A DNA stretch of 58,435 bases. Source: Fibrobacter succinogenes. GTDB lineage: Bacteria; Fibrobacterota; Fibrobacteria; Fibrobacterales; Fibrobacteraceae. The translations under genes and the position numbers were made by a program. The stretch is from positions 1-58,435 of the forward strand of contig CACWPM010000013.1 in the NCBI GenBank assembly GCA_902762795.1. Reading direction: 5' to 3'. The notes under the pieces were generated by a model, which saw only the letters and a list, made by a program, of their open reading frames with translations, was not told the origin of the DNA and did not search any database. Shown here in pieces: positions 1-8,378 of the stretch. Every line of letters begins with the position of its first letter. Positions within the stretch are counted from its first letter, which is position 1.

Positions 1-221
1 AGGTGCCAATTCGTGCAACGCGACGTGACGCGTGGCTAGTATTCTAGGGCAGGGCCCGCATATGAAGAACCACCGGCTACGCCGGTGGGTCACTTTTTAC
101 TTTCGTCTTTGGACAAGTCCCAAATGCTAGGCTCAGAAATGCCAATGCAAGCATTGGCGCTTCATTCGCCTTACGCATTTGTCGTCTGTAGCCCGCCGTG
201 GCGGGCGTTCTCTCGTCTAAA
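1..221. other. Gene-free edge with three perfect palindromes
   Basis: No gene is supported here. Three perfect inverted repeats lie within 140 bases downstream of the argS stop: CCACCGGC/GCCGGTGG at 70-88 (loop tac), GCCAATGC/GCATTGGC at 141-158 (loop aa), and GCCCGCC/GGCGGGC at 191-206 (loop gt). The first is followed on the plus strand by TTTTT at 93-97, so it may end transcription, but the 4-5 base gap before the T run makes that weak. A short tctctcgtct stretch at 210-219 resembles the period-8 repeat seen elsewhere in the window. Confidence 0.6.
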
Positions 222-1934
222 TTACATCTGGCGGATCGGGAAGAGGCCGAGGAGGTCGAGCACGTTCTCGAGCACAATCTGCGTGGCCTGCACCAAGAAG
301 AGCCTGGACTTTTCTTCGGCGGATCCGAGCACACGGTCTTCGTGGATGAACTTGTGTGCGGCTTCGGCAATTTCGAGTGCGTATTGCGCGAGCACGCTCG
401 GTTCATCGTCCTTGACGGCGGCGAGAATCTTTTCGCCCTTCTTGGCAAGAACGTTGATGAGGCTGTAGGCGGCGTCATCGGTAAGCTGTGCGTAATCCAC
501 ATCGGAAACGTTCACCGTGTAACCCGCCTTGCGCATGATGCTGCAAAGACGCACATGTGCGTTCTGTACGTATGGACCCGTGTCGCCTTCGAAGCTCATC
601 ACGGCATCCCAATCGAAGCGGACATCCTTCAGGCGGCTGTTCTTCAAATCGTTGAAGGTAAGAGCGCTGATACCGATTTGGCGTGCAATGAGTTCCTTGT
701 TTTCGAGACCCGGATTCTTTTCGTCGATGAATTCGAGAATCTTCTTCTGGGCGGCTTCGATCACGTCGCGGAGGAGGCTTGCCGTACCGGTACGGGTCTT
801 GCCCTTTTCCCACTTGCCATCGACCATCTGCAAAATGACGCCAAACGGAATGTGGTACATGTCCTTGTACCATTCGCGGCCCATCTTCTTGAGTACGTGG
901 AACACCTGCTTGAAGTGAAGCGCTTGTCCCAAGTCCACCACGTAAAGGCACTTGTCGAAGTTGTATTCCTTTTTGCGGTAGATGGCGGCGGCGAGATCGC
1001 GGGTTGCGTACAACGTGGAACCGTCGCTTTTGCGGATAAGGCACGGATTCAGGTCGAATTCATCGAGCATCACCACATCGCGTTCCTGGCTGTTCACTAG
1101 CAAGTTCTTTTCGCGGAGCTCGTCGAGTACTGCCGGAATCTTGTCTTCGAAGAAGGATTCGCCGGTGTAGTGGTCAAAGCCAACGCCCATCATGTCGTAA
1201 ATGCGCATGAGTTCCTTGAGCGTTGCTGCGCGGAATGCAGTCCACAGCTTGCGGTAGAATTCGTCGCCCTGTTCGAGCTTCGTGAATGCGGCACGTGCTT
1301 CGTCTTCGAGGCCGGGTTCTTCCTTGGAAGCCTTGGAGAAGCTAGCGTAAAGGATATTGAGTTCCTTCACGGTGAGTGCGTTCAAAGTTGCTTCATCGGT
1401 CGGGAGTTTTTCGCGGAGGTACATCACGATGAGCTTACCGAATGCAGTACCCCAGTCGCCCAAGTGGTTGATACGTTCGACCTTGTAACCGGCGGCCTTG
1501 TAGATGCGGGCGAGCGAGTTACCGATCATTGTGGAACGCAAATGGTGAAAGGCGAGTTCCTTTCCGATGTTCGGGGAGCTGTAATCGATGCAGACAACTT
1601 TTCCGTTCGGAGCAGCGTGGCCGTATTCCAAACCCTTGGCAGCGATTTCATCGAGCGTCGACTTGGCGAGGAAGCCGCGGTCGATGAAGAAGTTGAGGTA
1701 ACCGTTTACGGCTTCAACTTTAGAAAGCCCTGCTGGGAGCTGAACTTTGGCGGCTAAGTCTTCGGCAATGAGCTTCGGAGCCTTGCGCAGTATCTTTGCA
1801 AGCGAGAAGCATGGGATGGTGTAGTTTCCGTGGCTCGTGTCAGGCGGCACGGAGATAAGTTTCAAAGCAGTATCTTCTGCAAACGCACCCGTAGCGGCGA
1901 GGGCCTTTGCAATTTCTACATCAAATGAGTTCAT
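222..1934 (-). CDS. argS: Arginine--tRNA ligase
   Basis: Class I aminoacyl-tRNA synthetase that charges tRNA-Arg with arginine in the cytosol. The 570-residue product has the ArgS order: N-terminal additional domain (about 1-110), a Rossmann catalytic domain with the HIGH-equivalent FHHLRST, the ArgS segment YATRDLAAAIYR, and a C-terminal DALR anticodon-binding domain ending LLGLFPIRQM. An upstream in-frame ATG at 1982 would add 16 residues. I prefer ATG 1934 because GGAG lies six bases before it and the protein then starts MNSFDVEIAKAL, as family members do. Its start overlaps the end of rsfS by 14 bases, which implies translational coupling. The HIGH motif is atypical (HHLR rather than HVGHLR), a variation known in ArgS. 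Confidence 0.96.
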   Translation of the reverse strand: MNSFDVEIAKALAATGAFAEDTALKLISVPPDTSHGNYTIPCFSLAKILRKAPKLIAEDLAAKVQLPAGLSKVEAVNGYLNFFIDRGFLAKSTLDEIAAKGLEYGHAAPNGKVVCIDYSSPNIGKELAFHHLRSTMIGNSLARIYKAAGYKVERINHLGDWGTAFGKLIVMYLREKLPTDEATLNALTVKELNILYASFSKASKEEPGLEDEARAAFTKLEQGDEFYRKLWTAFRAATLKELMRIYDMMGVGFDHYTGESFFEDKIPAVLDELREKNLLVNSQERDVVMLDEFDLNPCLIRKSDGSTLYATRDLAAAIYRKKEYNFDKCLYVVDLGQALHFKQVFHVLKKMGREWYKDMYHIPFGVILQMVDGKWEKGKTRTGTASLLRDVIEAAQKKILEFIDEKNPGLENKELIARQIGISALTFNDLKNSRLKDVRFDWDAVMSFEGDTGPYVQNAHVRLCSIMRKAGYTVNVSDVDYAQLTDDAAYSLINVLAKKGEKILAAVKDDEPSVLAQYALEIAEAAHKFIHEDRVLGSAEEKSRLFLVQATQIVLENVLDLLGLFPIRQM

Positions 1935-2340
1935 TGTCGTCTCCAGACTTCTTCGCATCTTCGCGGATGAAGTCGTGTTCATCGAGGTTCATAAGTTTGC
2001 CGTCTGCGTACAAGCGGTCGAAAGAAATTTCGTTTCTCTTTTCTTCTTCGAACAGGTGAACCATCAGGTCAAGACCAGCATCGAAAATGGCCCAACGTAC
2101 ACCTTCCTTGTATTCAACACCGACATAGTGGAGCTTGCGAGCCTTGAATTCCTTGGTCAATTCATTCAAGATAGCCTGCATCTGGGCTTCGCTTTCGCAA
2201 GTCGCGATGAGGAAATAGTCCGCTTCATTCTTGACTCCGCGGAGGTCGATGAGCTGCACGTTCTGGGCGCGAAGTTCAAAAAGGATACCTGCACCAAGCT
2301 TAACGGTTTCAGAAATGTCTTGGTTTTTAATTGTTGTCAT
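1921..2340 (-). CDS. rsfS: Ribosomal silencing factor RsfS
   Basis: RsfS/Iojap family protein, 139 residues. Family members bind uL14 on the large subunit and block subunit joining when nutrients are low. Recognisable features are the core LIDLRGVKNEADYFLIATCES, followed by VRWAIFDAGLDLMVHLF and EEEKRNEISFDRLY, matching the family's W-x-L-x-D and V-H-x-F signatures. GGGAG sits a few bases before the ATG. The gene overlaps the LytR_C lipoprotein gene upstream and argS downstream, each by 14 bases. The acidic tail (EDAKKSGDDNELI) is longer than in many relatives. RsfS beside a LytR-type gene is a known arrangement in other phyla. Confidence 0.93.
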   Translation of the reverse strand: MTTIKNQDISETVKLGAGILFELRAQNVQLIDLRGVKNEADYFLIATCESEAQMQAILNELTKEFKARKLHYVGVEYKEGVRWAIFDAGLDLMVHLFEEEKRNEISFDRLYADGKLMNLDEHDFIREDAKKSGDDNELI

Positions 2341-2773
2341 TTTGTTCTCCCAGGTCGGGTTCTACTATTTGTTGAAAATCTCTTCCGGTATGCACTACGG
2401 CATCGACCGTCGCGTTCTTGTTGAGGAGGACGAGAACGTTTTTTGTTTTTAATGTTGCTGCTAGCACCTGTGCTCCTTCCCATTCCGGGTTGCGGAGTAC
2501 AATAATTGTTTCATCGTAGTTCTGGAGGCGTTCGTTATCGATGTGGACGACGTCAAATCCGTTATCGCGCAAGAACGTTCGCATCTTGACGGCGGCGCCT
2601 TTCATGCTGCAACTGTTCAGTACTTCCACTTCGCCCTTGATTCGACGGACTTCGCGAATAACTGGGGCTTGTTTTTCTTCTTTGCACCCTGTAAAGAGGA
2701 ACGAAGCAAAAACAGCCGAAGAAACCCCTACGGCAAAGTTTAAGTGGAGTGCTTTAGAATAGTTTTGGAACAT
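2327..2773 (-). CDS. LytR C-terminal-domain lipoprotein
   Basis: A 148-residue probable lipoprotein: hydrophobic leader and a lipobox LFTGC with the acceptor Cys at residue 30. The rest resembles the LytR_C domain (VEVLNSCSMKGAAVKMRTFLRDNGFDVVHIDN, then YDETIIVLRNPEWEGAQVLAATL). This domain is usually the tail of LytR-CpsA-Psr cell-wall ligases; here it stands alone with no catalytic LCP domain. It is the first gene of a three-gene overlapping unit with rsfS and argS. The exact function is unknown; a periplasmic cell-wall role is inferred from the family. A minus-strand terminator just upstream (2797-2824) separates it from the preceding gene. Confidence 0.75.
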   Translation of the reverse strand: MFQNYSKALHLNFAVGVSSAVFASFLFTGCKEEKQAPVIREVRRIKGEVEVLNSCSMKGAAVKMRTFLRDNGFDVVHIDNERLQNYDETIIVLRNPEWEGAQVLAATLKTKNVLVLLNKNATVDAVVHTGRDFQQIVEPDLGEQNDNN

Positions 2774-2796
2774 TCTTTGCTGTAAAATTTAGAAAA

Positions 2797-2824
2797 TAAA
2801 AAAGACCCCGCGGCGCGCGCGAGG
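2797..2824 (-). terminator. Rho-independent terminator
   Basis: On the minus strand the stem CCTCGCG/CGCGGGG (plus coordinates 2806-2812 and 2818-2824) encloses a five-base loop and is followed by TCTTTTTTAT. It lies about 70 bases downstream of the stop of the exported protein at 2895 and before the LytR_C gene, so it should end the upstream transcript. Confidence 0.8.
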
Positions 2825-2894
2825 TGACAATGTTGAATAGATGTGTGATGAGACTGTATGGATTTCTTATGTGGAATTATTCTAGCGGAAAAAA

Positions 2895-3488
2895 TTACTG
2901 GCAGAGTACGGTACATCTTGAGGAGTTGCGGTCATGAAAGAAACTGCGCGGACCATAGGCTTTAAACGAATCCCTTTCGTTGACGTATGAAACTCTTAAT
3001 ACCGTGTTTTCGCTAGGCCTGTATTCCAATGAAACATCGGGAATGATCACATTGACATTGCCTTGGCGCAGGTCTTCTCTTGCAATTTGGGAACCGTTGC
3101 TGATATTGGCATAAAGCGGCATCCAAAGACCAATGTTTGCGTACAAGTGAAGGTTTGGCGTAAATTCGTAGGCGAAATGCCCCATAAAGCTTTGATTAGC
3201 AAATGACCCGAAATTTCCGGCTACGAAATTAAGGGAATAGCTGTATGCCACTTTTAAGGCCGGATCGAATGTCTGGTGACGGACCATGCGGTTGGAATCG
3301 AATTCGCGGTTCCAAGGAACACCGTCGTTTTGAACTTCGTAATTAGCGCCGACTTCGGTGTTTTGGGGGACTGTGGCTTCGGCTATGACTTGAGATGCCA
3401 TTCCGGCGGATTTAAGATTTGCGGGGGCATCCGCAAAGGCTAGCATTGTTATGCTAAGGGCAGATAAAATAATGTATTTCATATTCAT
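2895..3488 (-). CDS. Exported protein, tandem paralogue B
   Basis: Predicted 197-residue exported protein of unknown function. The open frame extends further upstream, but I start at ATG 3488 because it gives the signal peptide MNMKYIILSALSITMLAFADA; ATG 3482 is equally possible. The mature part shares a block with the next gene upstream: PWNRE, then MVRHQTFDPALKVAYSYS, QSFMGHFAYEFTPNLHLYAN, GLWMPLYANI and EYRPSENTVLRVSYVNERD. Alternating hydrophobic strands with aromatic residues suggest an outer-membrane or surface beta structure, which is inference. The end has two Cys residues (RCTVLCQ). The two genes are clearly a tandem duplication. No strong Shine-Dalgarno is seen. Confidence 0.75.
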   Translation of the reverse strand: MNMKYIILSALSITMLAFADAPANLKSAGMASQVIAEATVPQNTEVGANYEVQNDGVPWNREFDSNRMVRHQTFDPALKVAYSYSLNFVAGNFGSFANQSFMGHFAYEFTPNLHLYANIGLWMPLYANISNGSQIAREDLRQGNVNVIIPDVSLEYRPSENTVLRVSYVNERDSFKAYGPRSFFHDRNSSRCTVLCQ

Positions 3489-3531
3489 GTCAATGAATAT
3501 ACAAAAGTGCGCAAGGTGAGAGTAGCAAAAT

Positions 3532-4155
3532 TTATCTGCAATAAAAAGGACTGCTCCAAGGACAATCGTCGTAGAAGTAACGGTGGGGACCGTAAGCCCT
3601 GAATACATCCCTTTCGTTGACAAACATGATTCTGAGTTTCATATTCTCGGTTGGTTTGTATTCAAGTGCGATGTCTGGAATCAGAATGCCCACGTTCCCT
3701 TGCTTTACGTCTTCTCTTGCAATCGGATTCCCGAAACGGATGTTTGAATATAACGGCATCCAAAGCCCAACGTTTGCGTACAAGTGAAGTGCTGGTGTGA
3801 ACTCGTAAGCGAAATGCGCCATAAAGCTTTGCTGTGCAAAAGAACCGAGCGATCCGCCGATAAAACTTACGGAGTAAGTGTAAGCGACTTTCAATGCTGG
3901 GTCGAAAGTGTCGTGTCGCACCAAACGTTCCGGGTCAAAATGCTCACGGTTCCAGGGAATGCCGCTTTCACGAATGACATAGATCGTGTCGACAATTGTG
4001 TCTGCAGGAGTGGAGACTGCAACTGTAGCAGGAATGGTTGCTGACTCTGCTTGAGGAACTTCATTGTTCCTTGTAACAGTAGAATTAGCCTTTGTAGAAT
4101 TATCCGCAAAGGCAAACGCTGCTAGGAATAACACTGTAAGGCTCACGAATCGCAT
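3532..4155 (-). CDS. Exported protein, tandem paralogue A
   Basis: 207-residue paralogue of the gene at 2895-3488, with signal peptide MRFVSLTVLFLAAFAFA followed by a Thr/Ala/Val-rich segment to about residue 60. The shared core holds IPWNRE, RLVRHDTFDPALKVAYTYS, SFMAHFAYEFTPALHLYANV and GLWMPLYSNI. The C-terminus ends CPWSSPFYCR, also with two Cys, so a disulphide near the end may be a family trait. Function is unknown; a surface-exposed beta-rich protein is an inference. The start codon lies only about ten bases past the T tract of the flotillin terminator, leaving no room for a separate promoter, so it may depend on read-through. Confidence 0.78.
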   Translation of the reverse strand: MRFVSLTVLFLAAFAFADNSTKANSTVTRNNEVPQAESATIPATVAVSTPADTIVDTIYVIRESGIPWNREHFDPERLVRHDTFDPALKVAYTYSVSFIGGSLGSFAQQSFMAHFAYEFTPALHLYANVGLWMPLYSNIRFGNPIAREDVKQGNVGILIPDIALEYKPTENMKLRIMFVNERDVFRAYGPHRYFYDDCPWSSPFYCR

Positions 4156-4165
4156 ATAATGAATA

Positions 4166-4203
4166 TATAAAAAAAGGAGGCTTCATGATAAAATGAAGCC
4201 TCC
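4166..4203 (-). terminator. Strong terminator after flotillin gene
   Basis: A perfect 11-bp stem (GGAGGCTTCAT 4176-4186 and ATGAAGCCTCC 4193-4203) with a six-base loop; on the minus strand it runs into seven T residues. It is 25 bases after the flotillin stop codon and immediately before the next minus-strand gene. Confidence 0.92.
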
Positions 4204-4227
4204 CTGTCGAGATGAATTTCTCAGGAA

Positions 4228-5745
4228 TTATTTGTTATTGTTGTCGTTTTGGGAATTGTCGTTCTTCGTGACTCCGGCGAGTTTTGCACCGAACATGGAT
4301 CCAAGCACCGTGCGGAGGTCGATGCCGAGCGAATCGGTGAGGCCGTTCGTGACCTGCGTAAGTGTCTTGGTGATGTCGCCGGTGAGCTTTGCCGTATTGC
4401 CTTCGCCGTACATGGTGATATTGCCGATCTTTTCCATCGGCTTTGCAATGGCTGCTGCAATCTGCGGCATTTGCTCGAAGTATTTTTCAATCGTCTTGAG
4501 CTGCATTTCTTGGCGGGCGGCATCGCCATAAAGCTTCATGGCTTCGGCCTTCTTGTTGAGCGCTTCGGCTTCGGCAAGACCTTGAGCCTTGATTGCTTCA
4601 GCTTCGGCAAGACCCTTCGCCTTTGTCGCTTCTGCTTCTGCTAATGCTTTTGCCTTTGTGGCTTCAGCTTCGGCGAAAGCTTTTTCCTTTTCGGCTTCAG
4701 CAATCTGCTTGATTGCCTTGGCGCGCTGTTCTTCCTTATAGCGGATGGCTTCAGCGTCTTTTTGCTGTTGGAAAAGTTCTGCTTCGGAGCGCTGGATTTG
4801 GGCTTGGCGGTCGGCTTCGGCTTTCTTTTCGATTTGGGCCTTGAGTTCCTTTTCTGTCACCATGACCATGCGTTCGCGAATTTCGATTTCCTTTTCTTGC
4901 TTTGCAACTTCAGCCTCGGCCTGTGCCACGTTGATTTCCTTTTGCTGCGTCTGCTTCTGGATTTCGTAAGCGGCATCTGCAATAGCCTTTTCGGTATCGG
5001 AAATCTTTTGCAGGTTCGCTTTCTTCACGGCAAGATCGTTCTGTTTCTGTGCAATTTCGAGTTCTGCGGCAACGGCGGCATCGTTAGCTTCTTTCTTGGC
5101 TTGCGATTGAGCAACGCTGATGTCTCTTTCTGCATTTGCCTTGGAAATCGCGGCTGCCTTGCGAATGGCAGATGTCTTATCGACACCAAGATTTTCAATC
5201 ACGCCGTTTGCATCTTCAAAATTCTGGATGTTGAAGGTCTGCACCACGATACCGAGCTTTTCCAAGTCCGGGATGGCGTTTTCGAGCACGAGTTCAGAAA
5301 CTTGTTTGCGGTCGCCCACGAGGTCCACAAGCTGCATACGGCCCACGATTTCACGCATGTTACCTTCGAGAATATCGACGATCATGGCGCGAATGTCTTC
5401 GGGCTTCTTGTTCAAGAAGTTCTGGGCTGAAGATTTGAGGCGGTCCGGATTGTCCGAAATCTTGGCGGTCACGACAGCGTCGACAGAGACGTTGATATAG
5501 TCCTTAGTCGGAACGGGGCTACCTGTTTTCACGTCAATCTGAATCAATTGCAATGAAAGGTGGTCGGCACGTTCGAAGAACGGGATTCTGAAACCGGCGC
5601 GGCCGATAATCACTTTAGGTTCTTTGCGAATACCGGAAACGATGATGGCTTCGTCCGGAGCCGCTTTGATGTAGGACATCGTGAAGACGCAGATGAAAAA
5701 AATTGCTGCAAGGCCTACAGCGACGTACATAATGTCAATAGGCAT
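4228..5745 (-). CDS. Flotillin-like SPFH protein
   Basis: 505-residue membrane scaffold protein of the flotillin/FloT type. One N-terminal membrane segment (about 6-27), an SPFH/PHB domain (about 30-200, with DEAIIVSGIRKEPKVIIGRAG and FERADHLSLQ), then a long Ala/Glu/Lys coiled coil. Within it (about 345-400) runs a tandem AEAEATKAKALAEAEATKAKG repeat of about 10-11 residues. The tail is Gly/Thr-rich and ends in an Asn/Asp stretch. Bacterial flotillins form membrane microdomains; the partner NfeD/YuaF protein usually beside them is not in this window. Shine-Dalgarno GAGG precedes the start. Single-gene unit closed by a strong terminator. Confidence 0.92.
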   Translation of the reverse strand: MPIDIMYVAVGLAAIFFICVFTMSYIKAAPDEAIIVSGIRKEPKVIIGRAGFRIPFFERADHLSLQLIQIDVKTGSPVPTKDYINVSVDAVVTAKISDNPDRLKSSAQNFLNKKPEDIRAMIVDILEGNMREIVGRMQLVDLVGDRKQVSELVLENAIPDLEKLGIVVQTFNIQNFEDANGVIENLGVDKTSAIRKAAAISKANAERDISVAQSQAKKEANDAAVAAELEIAQKQNDLAVKKANLQKISDTEKAIADAAYEIQKQTQQKEINVAQAEAEVAKQEKEIEIRERMVMVTEKELKAQIEKKAEADRQAQIQRSEAELFQQQKDAEAIRYKEEQRAKAIKQIAEAEKEKAFAEAEATKAKALAEAEATKAKGLAEAEAIKAQGLAEAEALNKKAEAMKLYGDAARQEMQLKTIEKYFEQMPQIAAAIAKPMEKIGNITMYGEGNTAKLTGDITKTLTQVTNGLTDSLGIDLRTVLGSMFGAKLAGVTKNDNSQNDNNNK

Positions 5746-5962
5746 GAAATAACCTCTATAATAAATTTACTGTTATCACTAACGACAAGATTTTTTTTGC
5801 CGTCCATCACTAATATACAACATTATATTGTCACAAAGTGGCAAAACGAATTTTTTTATGAAGATTATGGGGGCGCTGCTTGAAACCGGTGTGTTGTTGC
5901 TGAATAAAAAAGCCCGCGCTAAGTGGCGGGCTAGGCAAATTGGCAAAGCGCGGAACGAGCTT
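5746..5962. other. Spacer between panD and flotillin genes
   Basis: AT-rich spacer of 217 bases holding the panD terminator (5905-5932) and, nearer 5750-5830, the presumed minus-strand promoter region for the flotillin gene. I see no further gene. Confidence 0.5.
5905..5932 (-). terminator. Terminator of panD
   Basis: Inverted repeat AGCCCGC (5911-5917) and GCGGGCT (5926-5932) with an eight-base loop; on the minus strand it is followed by six T residues. It lies 30 bases after the panD stop. Confidence 0.85.
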
Positions 5963-6319
5963 TTAAACCTTTTCGATGATTTCGTTCTTTGCGTTGACGC
6001 GGATAACGGTCGGTTTCCAAGTCTTGGCTTCTTCCGGGGACATTGTCGTGTAAGTTACGATGATCACGAGGTCGCCTGGTTGTACCAAACGAGCTGCGGC
6101 TCCGTTCAAGCAAATGACGCCTGACTTTGCGGGACCTTCGATAACATATGTATCGAGGCGGGAGCCATTATTAACATCAAGTACGCCTACTTTTTCAAAG
6201 GGAAGAATGCCTGCGGCATCCATCAAATCGCGGGCGATAGTGATGGAACCTTCATAATTGAGGTTCGCATCGGTAACTGTTGCGCGATGAATTTTACTTT
6301 TAAGTAATTCCAGCTGCAT
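5963..6319 (-). CDS. panD: Aspartate 1-decarboxylase proenzyme
   Basis: 118-residue pyruvoyl-dependent enzyme that makes beta-alanine from L-aspartate for pantothenate and CoA synthesis. The self-cleavage site is the Gly24-Ser25 bond in NYEGSITI; Lys9 and Tyr58-region residues ([10 protein letters not shown], then [21 protein letters not shown]) match the family. Length is typical (about 115-130). It starts eight bases after the stop of the exported protein at 6328, so the two are probably cotranscribed, and it is closed by its own terminator. No other pantothenate genes are in the window. Confidence 0.97.
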   Translation of the reverse strand: MQLELLKSKIHRATVTDANLNYEGSITIARDLMDAAGILPFEKVGVLDVNNGSRLDTYVIEGPAKSGVICLNGAAARLVQPGDLVIIVTYTTMSPEEAKTWKPTVIRVNAKNEIIEKV

Positions 6320-6327
6320 TTTGCTGC

Positions 6328-7059
6328 TTAGAACTTGATATTGAGGAAACTTGCAACGCCTTGATCCGGAGTCGGGATAACGCCAAAGCTGAAGCGGTTT
6401 GCATCCGGATTGCTATCCCATTGAGTACTGATGAATGCATCTGCAAAAGACCAGAGATGAGCGGCGGCTATTCCAAGGAACCCGTACCACCAATAACTCT
6501 TGTCTTGAACATAGAATACCACAGTAACAGCAATACTACCGACTTCAAGAACATCCATAAAGGTTGCCTTGGCTGTTTGTTTTGTTTTCCACTGGTAGTA
6601 AGACGGAATCAAGAGTGATATATAAGCGCTTTTCTGATCGCCATTGCGATAACGATAGGAACGGTCGATATCGGCATCTTCCATACCTTCGGCACGCTGG
6701 CTGAGCCAATCTTCTTCAGTCACACCGAGTCTGTTCCACGGCTTCTGGAGATACTCTGTCGGACGAATACCAAGTTCAACAAGTTTAGTCAACTTTTCGC
6801 GAGAAACGCCCTGTTCTTTTGCTTGCTGATATTCCCATTGGGTAAGGCCCATGTCTTCGTACTTGAAACCTTCCCATTGACCACCAACGGCTTGCGCATT
6901 ACCGATGTTTGCCTGTGTCGTGGCTTCGGCGTTGGCATGGGCGATAGAGTCTGCTGTTGCAGCGTCTTGGAAATCTTCAGAAAAGAGGTCATCACTCTGA
7001 GCAAACGCTAATGAGCCCGCGAATAATATAGCAGAAAGCATTTTGAACATGTTACTCAT
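6328..7059 (-). CDS. Exported membrane protein upstream of panD
   Basis: 243-residue protein with a signal peptide ([21 protein letters not shown]). A polar N-terminal half rich in Ala, Glu and Gln includes an helical segment ([26 protein letters not shown]). The C-terminal half has hydrophobic segments ([54 protein letters not shown]). The latter recalls DUF5683-type envelope proteins, but I cannot confirm that. Function unknown; the close spacing to panD probably reflects shared transcription rather than shared function. Its upstream neighbour on the same strand is tRNA-Leu. Confidence 0.8.
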   Translation of the reverse strand: MSNMFKMLSAILFAGSLAFAQSDDLFSEDFQDAATADSIAHANAEATTQANIGNAQAVGGQWEGFKYEDMGLTQWEYQQAKEQGVSREKLTKLVELGIRPTEYLQKPWNRLGVTEEDWLSQRAEGMEDADIDRSYRYRNGDQKSAYISLLIPSYYQWKTKQTAKATFMDVLEVGSIAVTVVFYVQDKSYWWYGFLGIAAAHLWSFADAFISTQWDSNPDANRFSFGVIPTPDQGVASFLNIKF

Positions 7060-7084
7060 TTTGATCTCTTTCTTAAACGTTTAA

Positions 7085-7168
7085 TGCCGGGGGAGGGAAT
7101 CGAACCCTCACACTCTCGCGAGTACTGGATTTTGAGTCCAGCGCGTCTACCAATTTCACCACCCCGGC
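7085..7168 (-). tRNA. tRNA-Leu (CAA)
   Basis: 84-base class II tRNA on the minus strand. Acceptor stem GCCGGGG pairs with CCCCGGC; the anticodon stem CTGGA/TCCAG encloses loop CTCAAAA, giving anticodon CAA (reads UUG). A variable arm with TACTCGCGAGAGTG and the T loop GGTTCGATTCC are present. Discriminator base A73 is at 7085. The 3' CCA is not encoded. Confidence 0.95.
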
Positions 7169-7220
7169 GGGGGAGCACAACAAATATAGCACTATTTTTG
7201 CTTTTTTTGTAGGTATGATG

Positions 7221-7244
7221 CGAAAAAACGCATGTTTTATGCGT
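7221..7244 (-). terminator. Probable terminator of SPOR-domain gene
   Basis: Stem ACGCAT (7228-7233) and ATGCGT (7239-7244) with a five-base loop; on the minus strand it is followed by a T run (7223-7228). About 40 bases downstream of the stop at 7286. Confidence 0.6.
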
Positions 7245-7285
7245 GAAAAACTGTAAAAAATTTTTTCGAGTATAATTTTATTTGC

Positions 7286-8197
7286 TTACAAGGCTTGTCT
7301 TACGAGCATTGGTTTAAACTCGACGTTCAGTGGAGCGAGTTTTTTGGCTCCATAATCCACGGCGCTTTCCTTTGTATCAAATGGACCTGTGCGCACGATG
7401 TAGAGAACTTTGCCGCTTTCGAGGGTGTTTTGTGTAATTGTGCAGATTATATTGCGTTTTTTCAGGTTATCGACCAGCAAGTCGGCGTTTGATTTGATAC
7501 CGAATGCTCCCAGTTGCAGCTGCCATGCGGATTTTTGTTCAGCAGGCTTTGTTTCGGGGGCTTTGGACTGAGTTGTGCTTTCGGCTTCTGTTTTAGGGGT
7601 TGCGACTTTTGTATCTGCGTTTTTCGTGTCGATGGACTTTGTATCCGCGCTTTTAGGAGATTCGGCCTTTGTTGAGACCTTTTTTTTCGCTTGAGGGTTT
7701 CCGAGATTTTTGCAAGCTTCGTTCAGCTCTTCGCTGCGGGCGCGGTCTTGGACGGCAACGCAGACTTTCTGCAGCACGGTCACTTGATGCGGCTGCGAAG
7801 TTTCAATGGCGTGTACGAGGGATTCGGCGGCCTTGTTGTAGCGGCCAAGGTACATCTGGAATTGAGCCTTGGTCATCATGAGGTCGGCGTAAATGGCCTG
7901 TTGCGGATTTGTCTTGTCGATGAGGCTGTCGAGACGCTTGCCTGCCTTGCTGAAATCAGCTGTGGATCCTGTTTGCGAGAGTGCAAGGATGTTCCATAGA
8001 TAACATTCGGTGCGAGATGTTTCTGGTTCATTCGGGCAGACTTGTTCGTAGGCCGCTGCGGCTTCTTTCCAATTGCCGTTCACGTAAGCTTTTTGAGCGG
8101 TGGCGAGAGTCGGGAGCGCTTCGGCAAAGGAGGTTGTAACGGAAAACGCACTCAGTGCGCCTGTAATAACCAAATTGTAAATAAAATATTTAGCCAT
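7286..8197 (-). CDS. SPOR-domain periplasmic TPR-like protein
   Basis: 303 residues. Signal peptide (about 1-25), then a helical repeat region (about 28-165; for example AQKAYVNGNWKEAAAAYEQ and LGRYNKAAESLVHAIE) that looks TPR-like. A Lys/Thr/Ala/Ser low-complexity linker follows (about 170-220, with repeated KSADTK-type units), then a C-terminal SPOR domain (WQLQLGAFGIKSNADLLVDNL to YIVRTGPFDTKESA). SPOR domains bind denuded glycan strands of septal peptidoglycan, so a role at division sites is inferred. Cys pairs in the helical region (C54, C65) could form a disulphide. It stands alone between miaB and tRNA-Leu. Confidence 0.87.
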   Translation of the reverse strand: MAKYFIYNLVITGALSAFSVTTSFAEALPTLATAQKAYVNGNWKEAAAAYEQVCPNEPETSRTECYLWNILALSQTGSTADFSKAGKRLDSLIDKTNPQQAIYADLMMTKAQFQMYLGRYNKAAESLVHAIETSQPHQVTVLQKVCVAVQDRARSEELNEACKNLGNPQAKKKVSTKAESPKSADTKSIDTKNADTKVATPKTEAESTTQSKAPETKPAEQKSAWQLQLGAFGIKSNADLLVDNLKKRNIICTITQNTLESGKVLYIVRTGPFDTKESAVDYGAKKLAPLNVEFKPMLVRQAL

Positions 8198-8378
8198 GTT
8201 AGCCTCTATTTTCCCTCATAAAAAATATACAAATATTTTTTATGAAACGGCTTGATGAGTACGCGTAACTCGTTGTCATTTCGTTGGTTACGTGGATGAA
8301 CCGAGGGGCGGGGTCTGCGGAATTAAATGGTCGCGCAGTTGCAGTTATGCGATTGCGTTGAATGCTATACGAGTGTGG

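Noticed and set aside
198-1100. Long open frame on the plus strand
   Set aside because: It is the complement of argS, whose protein is recognisable through its whole length; this frame has no domain pattern or ribosome-binding site.
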